DNA from: Saprospiraceae bacterium
GTDB taxonomy: Bacteria > Bacteroidota > Bacteroidia > Chitinophagales > Saprospiraceae
Assembly (NCBI GenBank): GCA_020848995.1
Contig: JADLHA010000050.1
Coordinates: 1 to 39,509 of the forward strand
DNA: 39,509 bases
Direction of reading: 5' to 3'
Each line of letters begins with the position of its first letter. Within the stretch, counting starts at the first letter, position 1. Below the pieces are notes generated by a model, which made no database searches, had not been told where the DNA came from, and was given only the letters and a program-made list of their open reading frames with translations. Both the position numbers and the translations under genes were made by a program. Below are positions 31,582 through 39,509 of the stretch, in pieces.

Positions 31582-34500
31582 ATGCGAAAAACGATTACCC
31601 CCCTGTCGTTGGGCATACTCGTTTGCCTGACCCTGATTGCGTCTGTTCATGACGCCATTGCGCAACCGGCTAAAGCGCAGGACCCTACCATTCCTCCGTC
31701 TGCGAGCAACTGCGTGCAGCCTCCCATCATCCATTGTCCGCCACCGTTTAATGCTTGTCCCGGGACTTTGCTGGATCCGGACGTGACCGGATGGGCAAAA
31801 GCGCGAGCGGCGCAGCCGGAATGTCCAAAGCCGGTTCTCAGCTACAGCGAACGCACCCTCCAAACGGGGACCTGCGCCGGTAGCCTTCTGTTGCAGCGCA
31901 TCTGGACCGCTGCTGATCCTGCCGATCCAAGCCTTCGCTCTTTTTGCATACAATACGTCAGTTCACTGGACACCCTGGCCCCGCATTTCTCCCATTGTCC
32001 CCGGGATACCGTCATCCTCAGCAACGAGCACTGCGTAGGCGTGTTCCGCTGGGAAATGCCCTGTCTGTCGGATGGCTGTGGCAATTTTGAATTGCATTCC
32101 AGCCATCCCAACGGCGGCGAGTTCTCCATTGGCCACCATCTCATTCTGCTTACGGCGACCGACGAATGCGGCAATACTGCCTCCTGCCAGTTCAAGCTCG
32201 AAGTTCTTGAAAACTGCTGCCAGCATCCTCCCCGGCTCTCCTGCCCTCCGGATTTCACCGGCTGCCCTTCACAATCGACCGATCCTTCAGAAACCGGTTT
32301 TGCCATTGCCACAAAATCCTCTCCCACCTGCAATGATCCCATCCTATCGCACCATGATTCGATCGTACATACGAACGTTTGTACGTATGCAATACTTCGC
32401 ACGTGGACGGCAACGGATCCCGACAACCCGGAGCTCCACACTTCGTGTACACAGCACATCGTGCTCGAAGACCACACCCCTCCCACAATAACCTATTGTC
32501 CGCCTTCGGTAACCGTGTCGTCTGACGAACATTGCGAAGCGGTCATCGAATGGGATGATCCCTTGGCGGTCGATGCCTGTGGCACTGCCAATGTGACAAC
32601 ATCCCTGCCAAAAGATTTCAAATTCCAGCTTGGCGTCACGGGCGTGGTCGTGATCGCCACCGATGCCTGCGGCAATACCTCCAAATGCGAATTCGTGATC
32701 ACGGTCACCGAAAACTGTTGCCGGCAGGCACCTGCCATTCAGTGCCCCTCCGACTACACCACCTGCCCCGGAGCATCGTTGGATCCCGCTTTTGCCGGAA
32801 GGCCAACCGTTCATCCGGGAGGGCCCCATTGTCCTCCTCCACTGGTTAGCTCTGCCGACCTCGTTCGCGACTCCTCAGCCTGTTCCCGCAGCATAACCCG
32901 CATCTGGACGGCAACCGACCCGGTGAACCCGGCATTGACTGCACATTGTTCACAACAATTGCGCGCAGAAGATCATCAGCCTCCAATCATCAGCTATTGT
33001 CCGCCGAACGTCACCGTTCAGTCCGACGAGAATTGCGAAGCAGTCATCAACTGGAGCGACCCGGTTGCCAGTGACGGTTGCGGTGATGTTCAGGTAACGA
33101 CATCGCTTCCTAGAGATTTTAAATTTCAAATCGGCGTTACGGGCGTGGTCGTGATCGCCACCGATGCTTGCGGAAATACCTCCAAATGCGAATTCGTGAT
33201 CACGGTCACCGAGAATTGCTGCAGGGAAAATCCGGAAATTCTCTGTCCTGCAGACTATACAGATTGTCCAGGCGCATCCCTGGATCCTTCCGTCACGGGC
33301 ACGCCACAAGTAAATACTGCTTCACCCAGTTGTCCGAATGCAGTACTGGAATATCGAGATGACACCATCGCTCTGGAGCCATGCCGTTTGCAGATAGCGC
33401 GGACATGGACTGCTTACATTCCTGGCAAAGAACACTTGCGCGCGTCTTGTGTACAACAGTTGCATTACGAAGACGAGGATGAGCCGTATTTCACGTTTTG
33501 TCCGCCGGATCAGCACGTTGCTTCCGATCCGGACTGCCAGGCCAGCGTTTCCTGGCGTGCTCCCATCGCCAAAGATGCCTGTGGAGGGGTGACCCTTCTG
33601 AGCAGCCACGCCTCGGGTGCCCGTTTTCCGCTTGGATCGACATCCGTTCAGGTCGTGGCCACGGATGCCTGCGGCAATACTTCGTCCTGTGCATTTCAGG
33701 TCACGGTTGCAAACAACTGCTGCCAGCATCCGCCCAGCCTGGTCTGCCCTGCCGACTTCACAGGATGCCCGGGGACCTCGTCTGACCCTTCTGTCACCGG
33801 TACCGCCACCGCGCTCCCCGGGGGCGCACACTGTGGACAACCCCTGTTGAGTTACCGCGACAGCATTTTGACACAAAGCACCTGCAACACGGAATGGATC
33901 CGCATTTGGGAGGCGCGGGATCCCATTTTCCCGGAACTCGCAGCGCGGTGTGAGCAGCGCATCCGGTTTGCAGACCGTCAGGCTCCGGTGATTACCTACT
34001 GTCCGCCTTCGCGCATCATCGCATCCGGTCCCAACTGCGAAATCGTCGTTGGTTGGGACGACCCGCAGGCAACCGATGCCTGTGGAGATGTTCAGATCAG
34101 CACCTCCTTACCTAAAGACTTTTCCTTTAAGCTCGGGATCACCGGCGTGGTGGTCATTGCAACCGATGCCTGTGGCAATACATCCAAATGCGAATTTGTA
34201 ATCGACGTGCTCGAAAACTGCTGCAACGATGCACCCGTCATCACCTGTCCGCCCCATTACCAGGACTGTCCCGGTGCAGACATCGACCCTGCTTTGACCG
34301 GCAGTGCTACGGCAAAGCCCTACCACAAAGCCTGCAGCCCGGCGGTAATTTCTTATACGGACGTACTCACCCTGACTCACTTGTGCGACCTGTCAATTGA
34401 TCGCATCTGGAAGGCGACCAATCCCAAAAACAATGCAGCTTCACAATGCATCCAAAACATCCGCCTGGTTGACACGACGGCTCCGGAATTTTTGAGTTGT

Positions 34501-36630
34501 CCCGGCGATATCACGGTAGATCCCGGATACGATTGCCGTATCCCCGTTTACTGGAATGTTCCGGAAGCGCGCGATTTCTGCAGTACGGTTTCCCTGGTTT
34601 CTTCGCATGCGCCAGGCAGCGTATTTGAAACGGGCGATACAAGGATAGTGTATACTGCGAGTGACGCTTGCAGCAATACTAACAACTGTTCGTTTGTCGT
34701 TCGCGTGAGCGATAAATGTTGCAGCGCCGCGCCGGTGCTGAGCTGTCCGCCAGCTTTCAGGGCATGTCCGGGTTCGGACATTTCGCCGGCCAGTGCCGGC
34801 TTGCCAACGGCCACAGCGGGCAGAACCGAATGCGACGACCCCGTTTTGAGTTATGCAGACCGGGTATTGACTTCTGGCCCGTGCCACGGGGCGGTTGTGC
34901 TAGAGCGCAGCTGGACGGCGCAGGACCCCTGGCGGCCGGAATTGCAGTCGTCGTGCATTCAGGAAATTGAACTCAAAGATGACCAGCCGCCTGTGCTGAC
35001 CGGAATGCCCGAAGACCGGGTGATCGATGCACGCGGAGCGTGCGAGGTGAACGTTACATGGGATCTGCCCAATGCAACTGACAACTGTGGGCTCCGGTAC
35101 CTCGATCCCAATTTTCCGCCTTCGAGTTCTTTTGGAGCTGGCGTGCGCTGGGTCGTTTACACAGCAACAGATAATTGCGACAACATAACCCGCGATAGTT
35201 TTCGCATCGAAGTCACGGGAACGGAAATCGCCATTGACTGTCCGCGCGACACGGTCATCCCGCGACAGAATCCCTTCGTCAACGGAGCGTTTTTCGACTG
35301 GGACGAACCCATAGCGAAACACTGCGAACCCTGCATCGACAGCATTCCTGGATTTATTTACATGGGCAAGTTGAATGGCAAGCGCTATTTCTGTTCGCTG
35401 GGACCCGCAAACTGGACTGCTGCGCGGATACGCTGTGAACAGCTCGGCGGTAATCTGGCTGTTGTCGAAACAGCAGAAGAAAACCGCTTCTTATCCACGC
35501 TGCTCAACGGACAAACCGCCTGGATCGGAGCTACCGATGAAAAAATTGAGGGCCACTTTGAATGGATCGACGGACAGCCGGTCATCTTCAGCAACTGGCT
35601 TCCGGGTCAACCCAACAATTCGGGTGGCGACGAAGACCACGTAGAGCTGCTGCCTGACGGTGGATGGAACGACCGCAACGGCGCTACCCAACGCGAATTC
35701 ATTTGCGAGATCCCTTGTTACGAGCTCATCCAGACTTCTGGGGTAGCCAAGGGAGAGCTGTTGCCCTGTGGGGAGAATGTGATCCGGTACATCGCCCGGA
35801 AAAACGGCGAGGCCGATACCTGCCAATTTACCGTAACCGTCGATTGCAACGCTCAGACCACTTACTGTCAAACTGCGGCAGTCAACAGCGAATACATGCA
35901 CATTCAACGCGTGCGATTTGCCGGAATAGACCAAACTTCCGGCAACGATAGCGGCTACCGCTACTTTTCGGATCCCTGCGGTGCCATAGAAGCATCTCAT
36001 ACGTATTCGATCTGTCTGCAACCGGGCTATGCGAGCATTCCCTACCAGGTGTACTGGAAGGTCTGGATCGATTACAATGCCGACGGATTTTTCGATCCGC
36101 TGACGGAGGAGGTCGTCTATGGTTACGGCAACGCCGAGATGTGCGCACAGATCACCATGCCGGCTTACCTGCCTAAAGCCATTACCCGCATGCGCGTCAT
36201 CCAATCGTTTACCGCGTATCCTCCCAATCCCTGCACAGCGCCGCTGTTCGGAGAAGTTGAAGATTACTGCTTATTGTCGAATGGAGGTCCGGGCATGGGT
36301 GCAAACGATCCCAGTGGACAATTCCGCAAGATGGGAACGGCGGTTCCCCTGCATGCAGCAGACGTACGAATGCCCGATCTGTTGGTATCCTCCTTTGAAG
36401 TGTTGGTATTTCCCAATCCTGCTGATGCGGTCGTGCACTTTCGTGCGGTGCAGTCGTTCGAACTCGAGCTGTTCGATGCGCAGGGCAAGCTCACCTTTAA
36501 AACGGATCCCGGAGATCCCTTGTCAGAACACACGCTGAATGTCTCCTCGTGGAAGCCCGGCTTGTACACCGGACTTGCAAGAACCCCCGGAGGCCAAACT
36601 CGCGTTTGCCGGATGCTCGTCAATCCTTAG
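31582..36630 (+). CDS. Giant secreted adhesin-like protein: seven HYR-containing repeats, C-type lectin, GEVED and T9SS domains
   Basis: The 1682-residue protein has a signal peptide (LSLGILVCLTLIASVHDAIAQ). Seven units of about 167 residues follow (roughly 46-1213). Each has a Cys-rich half (CPxDYxxCPGxSLDP, ...RIWTAxDP) and an HYR half (ITYCPPxVTV, ATDACGNTSKCEF). A C-type lectin domain spans about residues 1251-1378, with WIGATDE, GQPNNSGGDEDHVEL and GGWND, where QPN and WND are the Ca2+/sugar positions. A GEVED domain follows at about 1431-1563 (WIDYNADGFFDP, GEVEDYCLL). The end (VFPNPADAVVHF, LNVSSWKPGLYTG) is a type A T9SS signal. The many cysteines suggest a disulfide-stabilised fibre on the cell surface that may bind glycans. 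The gene stands alone, with a strong terminator after it. Confidence 0.93.
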   Translation: MRKTITPLSLGILVCLTLIASVHDAIAQPAKAQDPTIPPSASNCVQPPIIHCPPPFNACPGTLLDPDVTGWAKARAAQPECPKPVLSYSERTLQTGTCAGSLLLQRIWTAADPADPSLRSFCIQYVSSLDTLAPHFSHCPRDTVILSNEHCVGVFRWEMPCLSDGCGNFELHSSHPNGGEFSIGHHLILLTATDECGNTASCQFKLEVLENCCQHPPRLSCPPDFTGCPSQSTDPSETGFAIATKSSPTCNDPILSHHDSIVHTNVCTYAILRTWTATDPDNPELHTSCTQHIVLEDHTPPTITYCPPSVTVSSDEHCEAVIEWDDPLAVDACGTANVTTSLPKDFKFQLGVTGVVVIATDACGNTSKCEFVITVTENCCRQAPAIQCPSDYTTCPGASLDPAFAGRPTVHPGGPHCPPPLVSSADLVRDSSACSRSITRIWTATDPVNPALTAHCSQQLRAEDHQPPIISYCPPNVTVQSDENCEAVINWSDPVASDGCGDVQVTTSLPRDFKFQIGVTGVVVIATDACGNTSKCEFVITVTENCCRENPEILCPADYTDCPGASLDPSVTGTPQVNTASPSCPNAVLEYRDDTIALEPCRLQIARTWTAYIPGKEHLRASCVQQLHYEDEDEPYFTFCPPDQHVASDPDCQASVSWRAPIAKDACGGVTLLSSHASGARFPLGSTSVQVVATDACGNTSSCAFQVTVANNCCQHPPSLVCPADFTGCPGTSSDPSVTGTATALPGGAHCGQPLLSYRDSILTQSTCNTEWIRIWEARDPIFPELAARCEQRIRFADRQAPVITYCPPSRIIASGPNCEIVVGWDDPQATDACGDVQISTSLPKDFSFKLGITGVVVIATDACGNTSKCEFVIDVLENCCNDAPVITCPPHYQDCPGADIDPALTGSATAKPYHKACSPAVISYTDVLTLTHLCDLSIDRIWKATNPKNNAASQCIQNIRLVDTTAPEFLSCPGDITVDPGYDCRIPVYWNVPEARDFCSTVSLVSSHAPGSVFETGDTRIVYTASDACSNTNNCSFVVRVSDKCCSAAPVLSCPPAFRACPGSDISPASAGLPTATAGRTECDDPVLSYADRVLTSGPCHGAVVLERSWTAQDPWRPELQSSCIQEIELKDDQPPVLTGMPEDRVIDARGACEVNVTWDLPNATDNCGLRYLDPNFPPSSSFGAGVRWVVYTATDNCDNITRDSFRIEVTGTEIAIDCPRDTVIPRQNPFVNGAFFDWDEPIAKHCEPCIDSIPGFIYMGKLNGKRYFCSLGPANWTAARIRCEQLGGNLAVVETAEENRFLSTLLNGQTAWIGATDEKIEGHFEWIDGQPVIFSNWLPGQPNNSGGDEDHVELLPDGGWNDRNGATQREFICEIPCYELIQTSGVAKGELLPCGENVIRYIARKNGEADTCQFTVTVDCNAQTTYCQTAAVNSEYMHIQRVRFAGIDQTSGNDSGYRYFSDPCGAIEASHTYSICLQPGYASIPYQVYWKVWIDYNADGFFDPLTEEVVYGYGNAEMCAQITMPAYLPKAITRMRVIQSFTAYPPNPCTAPLFGEVEDYCLLSNGGPGMGANDPSGQFRKMGTAVPLHAADVRMPDLLVSSFEVLVFPNPADAVVHFRAVQSFELELFDAQGKLTFKTDPGDPLSEHTLNVSSWKPGLYTGLARTPGGQTRVCRMLVNP
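31711..35220 (+). repeat. Seven tandem in-frame repeats of about 501 bases in the HYR protein gene
   Basis: Unit ends are marked by the ENCC-type motif near 32219, 32718, 33222, 33723, 34224 and 34725; the seventh ends near 35220. Units 2 and 3 are almost identical in DNA over the GVTGVVVIATDACG part (32631-32720 against 33133-33222), and unit 5 is close. This suggests recent exchange or duplication. Confidence 0.85.
32365..32389. repeat. Near-palindromic motif site F (exact ACGAACGTTTGT), inside the HYR gene
   Basis: The core at 32371-32382 is flanked by CAT on the left and ACGTATG on the right, so CATACG and CGTATG form outer arms. It encodes THTNVCTY-like residues in repeat 2, where the other repeats have a different sequence. 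Confidence 0.5.
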
Positions 36631-36659
36631 TTTTTCCTATACTGAAAAGGTATGAAGCC

Positions 36660-36699
36660 TGGGCCGGTTGCTGAACGTAGCACCGGTCCTTTTTTTTTT
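36660..36699 (+). terminator. Rho-independent terminator of the HYR protein gene
   Basis: GGGCCGGTTGCT pairs with AGCACCGGTCC (one bulge) around a short loop, followed by an unbroken run of about ten T. It begins 30 bases after the stop codon. Confidence 0.88.
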
Positions 36700-36802
36700 C
36701 TATCCACCTCGTTACTCAGATAAGCGAGGAATGCTTTTCAGGCGCCAAATATGGCACATGGCCAGATTACACTGGATTGCTATTTTTTGTGTATCGTCTA
36801 GT

Positions 36803-37084
36803 AATCATGGCAATCCCTTAATCATGGTCCAGGAATTTAAGCATTCATTTTTTTGTCCTTGATTTTCATGATTGACTTGATTGCTTGATTCTTTTGCGTA
36901 TCGTTTTCCAATCATGGCAATCCCATAATCCCCTAATCATGGTCCAGGAATTTAAGCATTCATTTTTTTGTCCTTGATTTTCATGATTGACTTGATTGCT
37001 TGATTCTTTTGCGTATCGTTTTCCAATCATGGCAATCCCTTAATCCCTTAATCATGGTCCAGGAATTTAAGCATTTCTTGTTTT
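36803..37084. repeat. AT-rich tandem repeat, units of about 107-115 bases
   Basis: Three units start with AATCATGGCAATCCC at 36803, 36910 and 37025; the third stops after about 60 bases. A decayed partial unit lies just before (about 36776-36802). Units 1 and 2 are nearly identical but differ by a short AATCCC insertion. Inside each unit are smaller TTGATT and CATGATT repeats. No open frame crosses it. It separates the HYR gene from the GH28 gene. Confidence 0.9.
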
Positions 37085-37201
37085 GTCCCTGAATGCGTGG
37101 ACAGCCCGGAAGGAGACCCGGAGGCTATTGCTGTGGCGAAGCGCTTTATCCGCGCTGCTTCCCCGTTTGCGCTGATCTCCCTGTCTGCCAGGGGTTTTGC
37201 T

Positions 37202-37209
37202 TATGTTTG
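37202..37209 (+). promoter_or_regulatory. Candidate -7 box of the GH28 gene
   Basis: TATGTTTG fully matches TAnnTTTG, 17 bases before the ATG at 37227. The upstream TTTG is at a wrong distance, so the call is weak, but it favours the 37227 start over the in-frame start at 37197. Confidence 0.35.
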
Positions 37210-37226
37210 TTGGCCAAAACGGTTCT

Positions 37227-38732
37227 ATGCGACTGATCATTTTCTCCCTGTCCCTTTTTCTTTCGATCTGCAACCCGGGGGTTGCCGCAGAGTACAACAT
37301 CCTGAGCTATGGCGCCGTGGGTGACGGGGTCACCATGAATACGAAGGCCATCCAAAAGGCCATTGACGAGGCCCATGCGCAGGGTGGTGGACGGGTGCGC
37401 ATACCGGCCGGCCGTTTTGTAAGCGGAACCCTCATTATGAAGAGCGGTGTGGAGCTTCACCTCGAAAAGCGCGCGGTGCTGCTTGGCAGCATCGTCGCCG
37501 CCGATTACCCCACCCTCAGCCGATGGAAGGCCCTCATCGGGGCAGACGGCGCAAGGGGCATTTCCATTACCGGCAAAGGCACCATCGACGGCAGGGGAGC
37601 ACAGCTTGCGCTACACGTCGACAGCCTGTTTTACGCTGGTCAGATCGACAGCCACAACTACTACTTTGCCGAAAGAAGGCCCTGGGCCGAACTCCGTCCG
37701 CAGATCATTGAGTTCAACCTGTGCAGCGACGTCCTTGTGCGCGACGTGACCCTTAAAAATGCAGCCTGCTGGGTTCAGACTTACCAGAAATGCAGTGGGC
37801 TGGTCATCGACAACCTGCGCGTTGACAGCGACGCTTACTGGAACAACGACGGGATCGACATTCTGGATTGCACCAATGTGAGCATCACCAACTGCGACAT
37901 CAACAGTTCCGACGATGGCATCTGCATCAAATCGGAAGATTTCAGCCTCCAGCACATCAACGACAACATCTACATTGCCGATTGCCGGATCCGCTCCAGC
38001 GCCAGCGCGGTCAAATTTGGTACTTCCCTGGTCAGCGGTACTCGAAATGTGGTCATTCGCAACATCGAAGTCTACGACACTTACCGCTCGGCCATCGCCA
38101 TCGAAGCAACCCAGGGCGGTTTTATTGAAAACGTTCTGGTTGAGAACATCCGGGCAAAAAATACGGGCAATGCCCTTTTCCTTCGCATTGGCAGGATCCG
38201 GGGAGCAGAGAAGGCGGGGCCGCTGAAAAATGTCACCATACGCAATGTAAAAGTTGAGGTTCCCTATGATATTCCCGATAAGGATTACATCATTCGGGGG
38301 CCCGCAGTGCCTGGCTTTCACAACACATTTCCTTCTTCCATAACCGGAAACCCCGGTGTTTATGTCGAAACCGTGACCATTGAGAACGTAGAGATCATTT
38401 ATCCCGGCAGGGGAAATAAGGCCTATGCCAACCTGCCCTTATACCGCATCAAAGACGTTCCGGAACTGGAAACGGAATATCCCGAATTTTCCATGTTCGG
38501 CGAATTGCCGGCATGGGGTTTTTACGTCCGGCATGTGAAAGGCCTGAACTTTAAAAACATCCATCTGAAAATCAAAAATCCGGATTACCGCCCTGCCATG
38601 GTTTTTGACGACGTGCACGATCTTAAAATTGAGTCGCTGATCGTTCGCGGCGACAATAAAAACGAACCCCTGTTTTTCCGCGACTGCAGCGGTGTACAGG
38701 TCAGCGGTCTCCAGCTTTTCCTCAAAAATTAA
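37227..38732 (+). CDS. Glycoside hydrolase family 28 (polygalacturonase-like)
   Basis: A signal peptide (LIIFSLSLFLSICNPGVAAE) is followed by YNILSYGAVGDGVTMNTKAIQKAID, the standard start of bacterial GH28 enzymes, and a right-handed beta-helix. Numbered from 37227 (501 aa), catalytic acid motifs are N207-D208-G-I-D211 and D229-D230 in SSDDGICIKS. The next canonical blocks are altered: where GHG and RIK are expected the sequence has SASAVKFGT and later different residues, as in subfamilies with other substrates. The enzyme should act on a pectin-like or other uronic/rhamnose polymer in the periplasm. It is followed by a broken sugar transporter gene, which may once have formed a use operon with it. 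Confidence 0.9.
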   Translation: MRLIIFSLSLFLSICNPGVAAEYNILSYGAVGDGVTMNTKAIQKAIDEAHAQGGGRVRIPAGRFVSGTLIMKSGVELHLEKRAVLLGSIVAADYPTLSRWKALIGADGARGISITGKGTIDGRGAQLALHVDSLFYAGQIDSHNYYFAERRPWAELRPQIIEFNLCSDVLVRDVTLKNAACWVQTYQKCSGLVIDNLRVDSDAYWNNDGIDILDCTNVSITNCDINSSDDGICIKSEDFSLQHINDNIYIADCRIRSSASAVKFGTSLVSGTRNVVIRNIEVYDTYRSAIAIEATQGGFIENVLVENIRAKNTGNALFLRIGRIRGAEKAGPLKNVTIRNVKVEVPYDIPDKDYIIRGPAVPGFHNTFPSSITGNPGVYVETVTIENVEIIYPGRGNKAYANLPLYRIKDVPELETEYPEFSMFGELPAWGFYVRHVKGLNFKNIHLKIKNPDYRPAMVFDDVHDLKIESLIVRGDNKNEPLFFRDCSGVQVSGLQLFLKN

Positions 38733-38764
38733 ACTCGTGTTTACAAAAAGCTACTCGTAAGACC

Positions 38765-38955
38765 ATGTTCCAAAAAGCAGAAAGCCATTTGGTGCATTTC
38801 AGCGCTCTGACGGCGCCTCTTTCGGTACTGCTGTTCGGCTTTGATACCGTTGTCATCTCCGGTGCGGAACAAACGATCCGGAACCTGTGGCAACTGAGCA
38901 GCCTACAGCACGGGCTGGCCATCAGCATGGCGCTTTAGGGTACCGTGTTCTGAGC
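38765..38955 (+). pseudogene. Broken MFS sugar:proton symporter gene, N-terminal remnant
   Basis: The frame from the ATG at 38765 reads into LLFGFDTVVISGAEQTI, the first helix and following loop of the sugar porter (XylE-like) family. A TAG at 38936-38938 replaces a Trp or Tyr codon in the usual MALWGTV block. GTVF then continues in frame up to a TGA. After that only a trace resembling a GRR-type loop can be guessed before similarity ends. The transporter normally has about 450 residues, so most of it is gone. The break may be linked to the IS30-type element that follows. Confidence 0.8.
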
Positions 38956-39141
38956 GCATAAGCACCGGCGCGCGCAGACTGACCTTTCTCCAACATTGGG
39001 AGCTCTGATCTTCAAAAATAATACGCCTCAAACTCTAACGGATGGTACTTCAACTCACATATGAATATTCATGCTCTTTCATCTCTTGACTTCAAGTAGC
39101 TAATGCAAGAATCAGGTACGTGAAATTACCTAATTTTTGTC

Positions 39142-39509
39142 ATGAAAACATATAAAAGGATCACTATTCAAGAGAGAGAACGGATATCGCACCTATTTGC
39201 CTTGGGAAATACATTACAGTGTATTGCATCGGATGTAGGTCGATCAGCGTCCACGATTGGGAGAGTGATTAGGCGTAACCTATCAAAAGGTGAATACTTC
39301 GCCCTTTCGGCCCACCAAAAGGCCGAAGGAATGCAGAGGTATTCACACGCTCCTAAGCAAAAAATTGACCAAAATCAGAAAATGAAGTTGGCGATATACA
39401 CTAAATTGAGGCTCAGATGGTCTCCCCAACAGATTTCAGTTTGGTTAAAAACGGTGTATGGGATGAGTATAAGCCACGAAACGATCTATAAGTATATTTA
39501 TGTCCAAGC
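39142..39509 (+). CDS. IS30-family transposase, N-terminal part (cut by window edge)
   Basis: From the ATG at 39142 the product starts MKTYKRITIQERERISHLFA and has a helix-turn-helix (IASDVGRSASTIGRVIRRN), then LRWSPQQISVWLK and SISHETIYKYIY. These are the hallmark N-terminal blocks of IS30-type transposases. About 122 residues are visible with no break, and the DDE catalytic part lies beyond the window. The preceding bases (about 38956-39141) should hold the left inverted repeat, which I could not define without the right end. Confidence 0.92.
   Translation, partial: MKTYKRITIQERERISHLFALGNTLQCIASDVGRSASTIGRVIRRNLSKGEYFALSAHQKAEGMQRYSHAPKQKIDQNQKMKLAIYTKLRLRWSPQQISVWLKTVYGMSISHETIYKYIYVQ

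Noticed and set aside
36803-37084. CRISPR-like array
   Set aside because: Units are over 100 bases and repeat as a whole; there are no short repeats separated by unique spacers and no cas genes.
38956-39141. Left inverted repeat of the IS30-type element
   Set aside because: Cannot be defined without the right end, which is outside the window.

Overview
This window looks like a chromosomal piece of a Bacteroidota bacterium, most likely Saprospiria or a related order; the exact taxon is inference. The evidence is two secreted proteins with type IX secretion (T9SS) C-terminal domains, a giant HYR-repeat protein, a BshA bacillithiol enzyme, a clade II (Sec-type, lipoprotein) nitrous oxide reductase cluster, DUF5777-like and CxxCH lipoproteins, and several promoters of the Bacteroidota type (TTTG, about 19-21 bases, TAnnTTTG). 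No rRNA, tRNA or CRISPR array was seen. Layout: (1) 1-464, remains of two IS66-type elements. (2) 507-8026, housekeeping genes: a T9SS-secreted SGNH-like hydrolase, bshA, a divergent MerR-type regulator, and gcvP translationally coupled to the heptose epimerase gene hldD. (3) 8236-15289, a complete nos cluster on the minus strand, read as cytochrome c, nosZ, fasciclin lipoprotein, nosL (fused to a membrane module), nosD, nosF, nosY. It is preceded by a good promoter and two Crp/Fnr-like boxes. (4) 15613-28741, a surface-glycan region: a TMTC-like membrane/TPR protein, a Wzm/Wzt-type ABC exporter, four tandem paralogous GT2 glycosyltransferases, another GT2, two GT4 enzymes and a polyprenyl-phosphate GT2. 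(5) 28818-31020, an operon of three c-type cytochrome-like proteins and a DUF5777-like outer-membrane barrel, of unknown role. (6) 31582-36630, a 1682-residue secreted adhesin-like protein with seven HYR-containing repeats, a C-type lectin domain, a GEVED domain and a T9SS signal. (7) 36803-37084, an AT-rich tandem repeat. (8) 37227-39509, a GH28 glycosidase, a broken sugar transporter gene and the start of an IS30-family transposase running off the window. How the genes fit together: the nos genes would reduce N2O to N2 as a respiratory sink in the periplasm, with the lipoprotein cytochrome as likely electron donor and NosL/D/F/Y loading copper. The glycan genes would build and export an O-antigen- or capsule-like polymer through Wzm/Wzt. 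HldD supplies ADP-heptose for LPS core. The HYR protein and the SGNH hydrolase would be delivered to the cell surface by a T9SS encoded elsewhere. The most unusual signal that is not a gene is a short near-palindrome, ACGAACGTTYGT. It is present four times exactly and twice with one mismatch, both between and inside genes, with looser relatives at the cytochrome/DUF5777 operon. It looks like a TetR-type operator or a genome-wide DNA signal.
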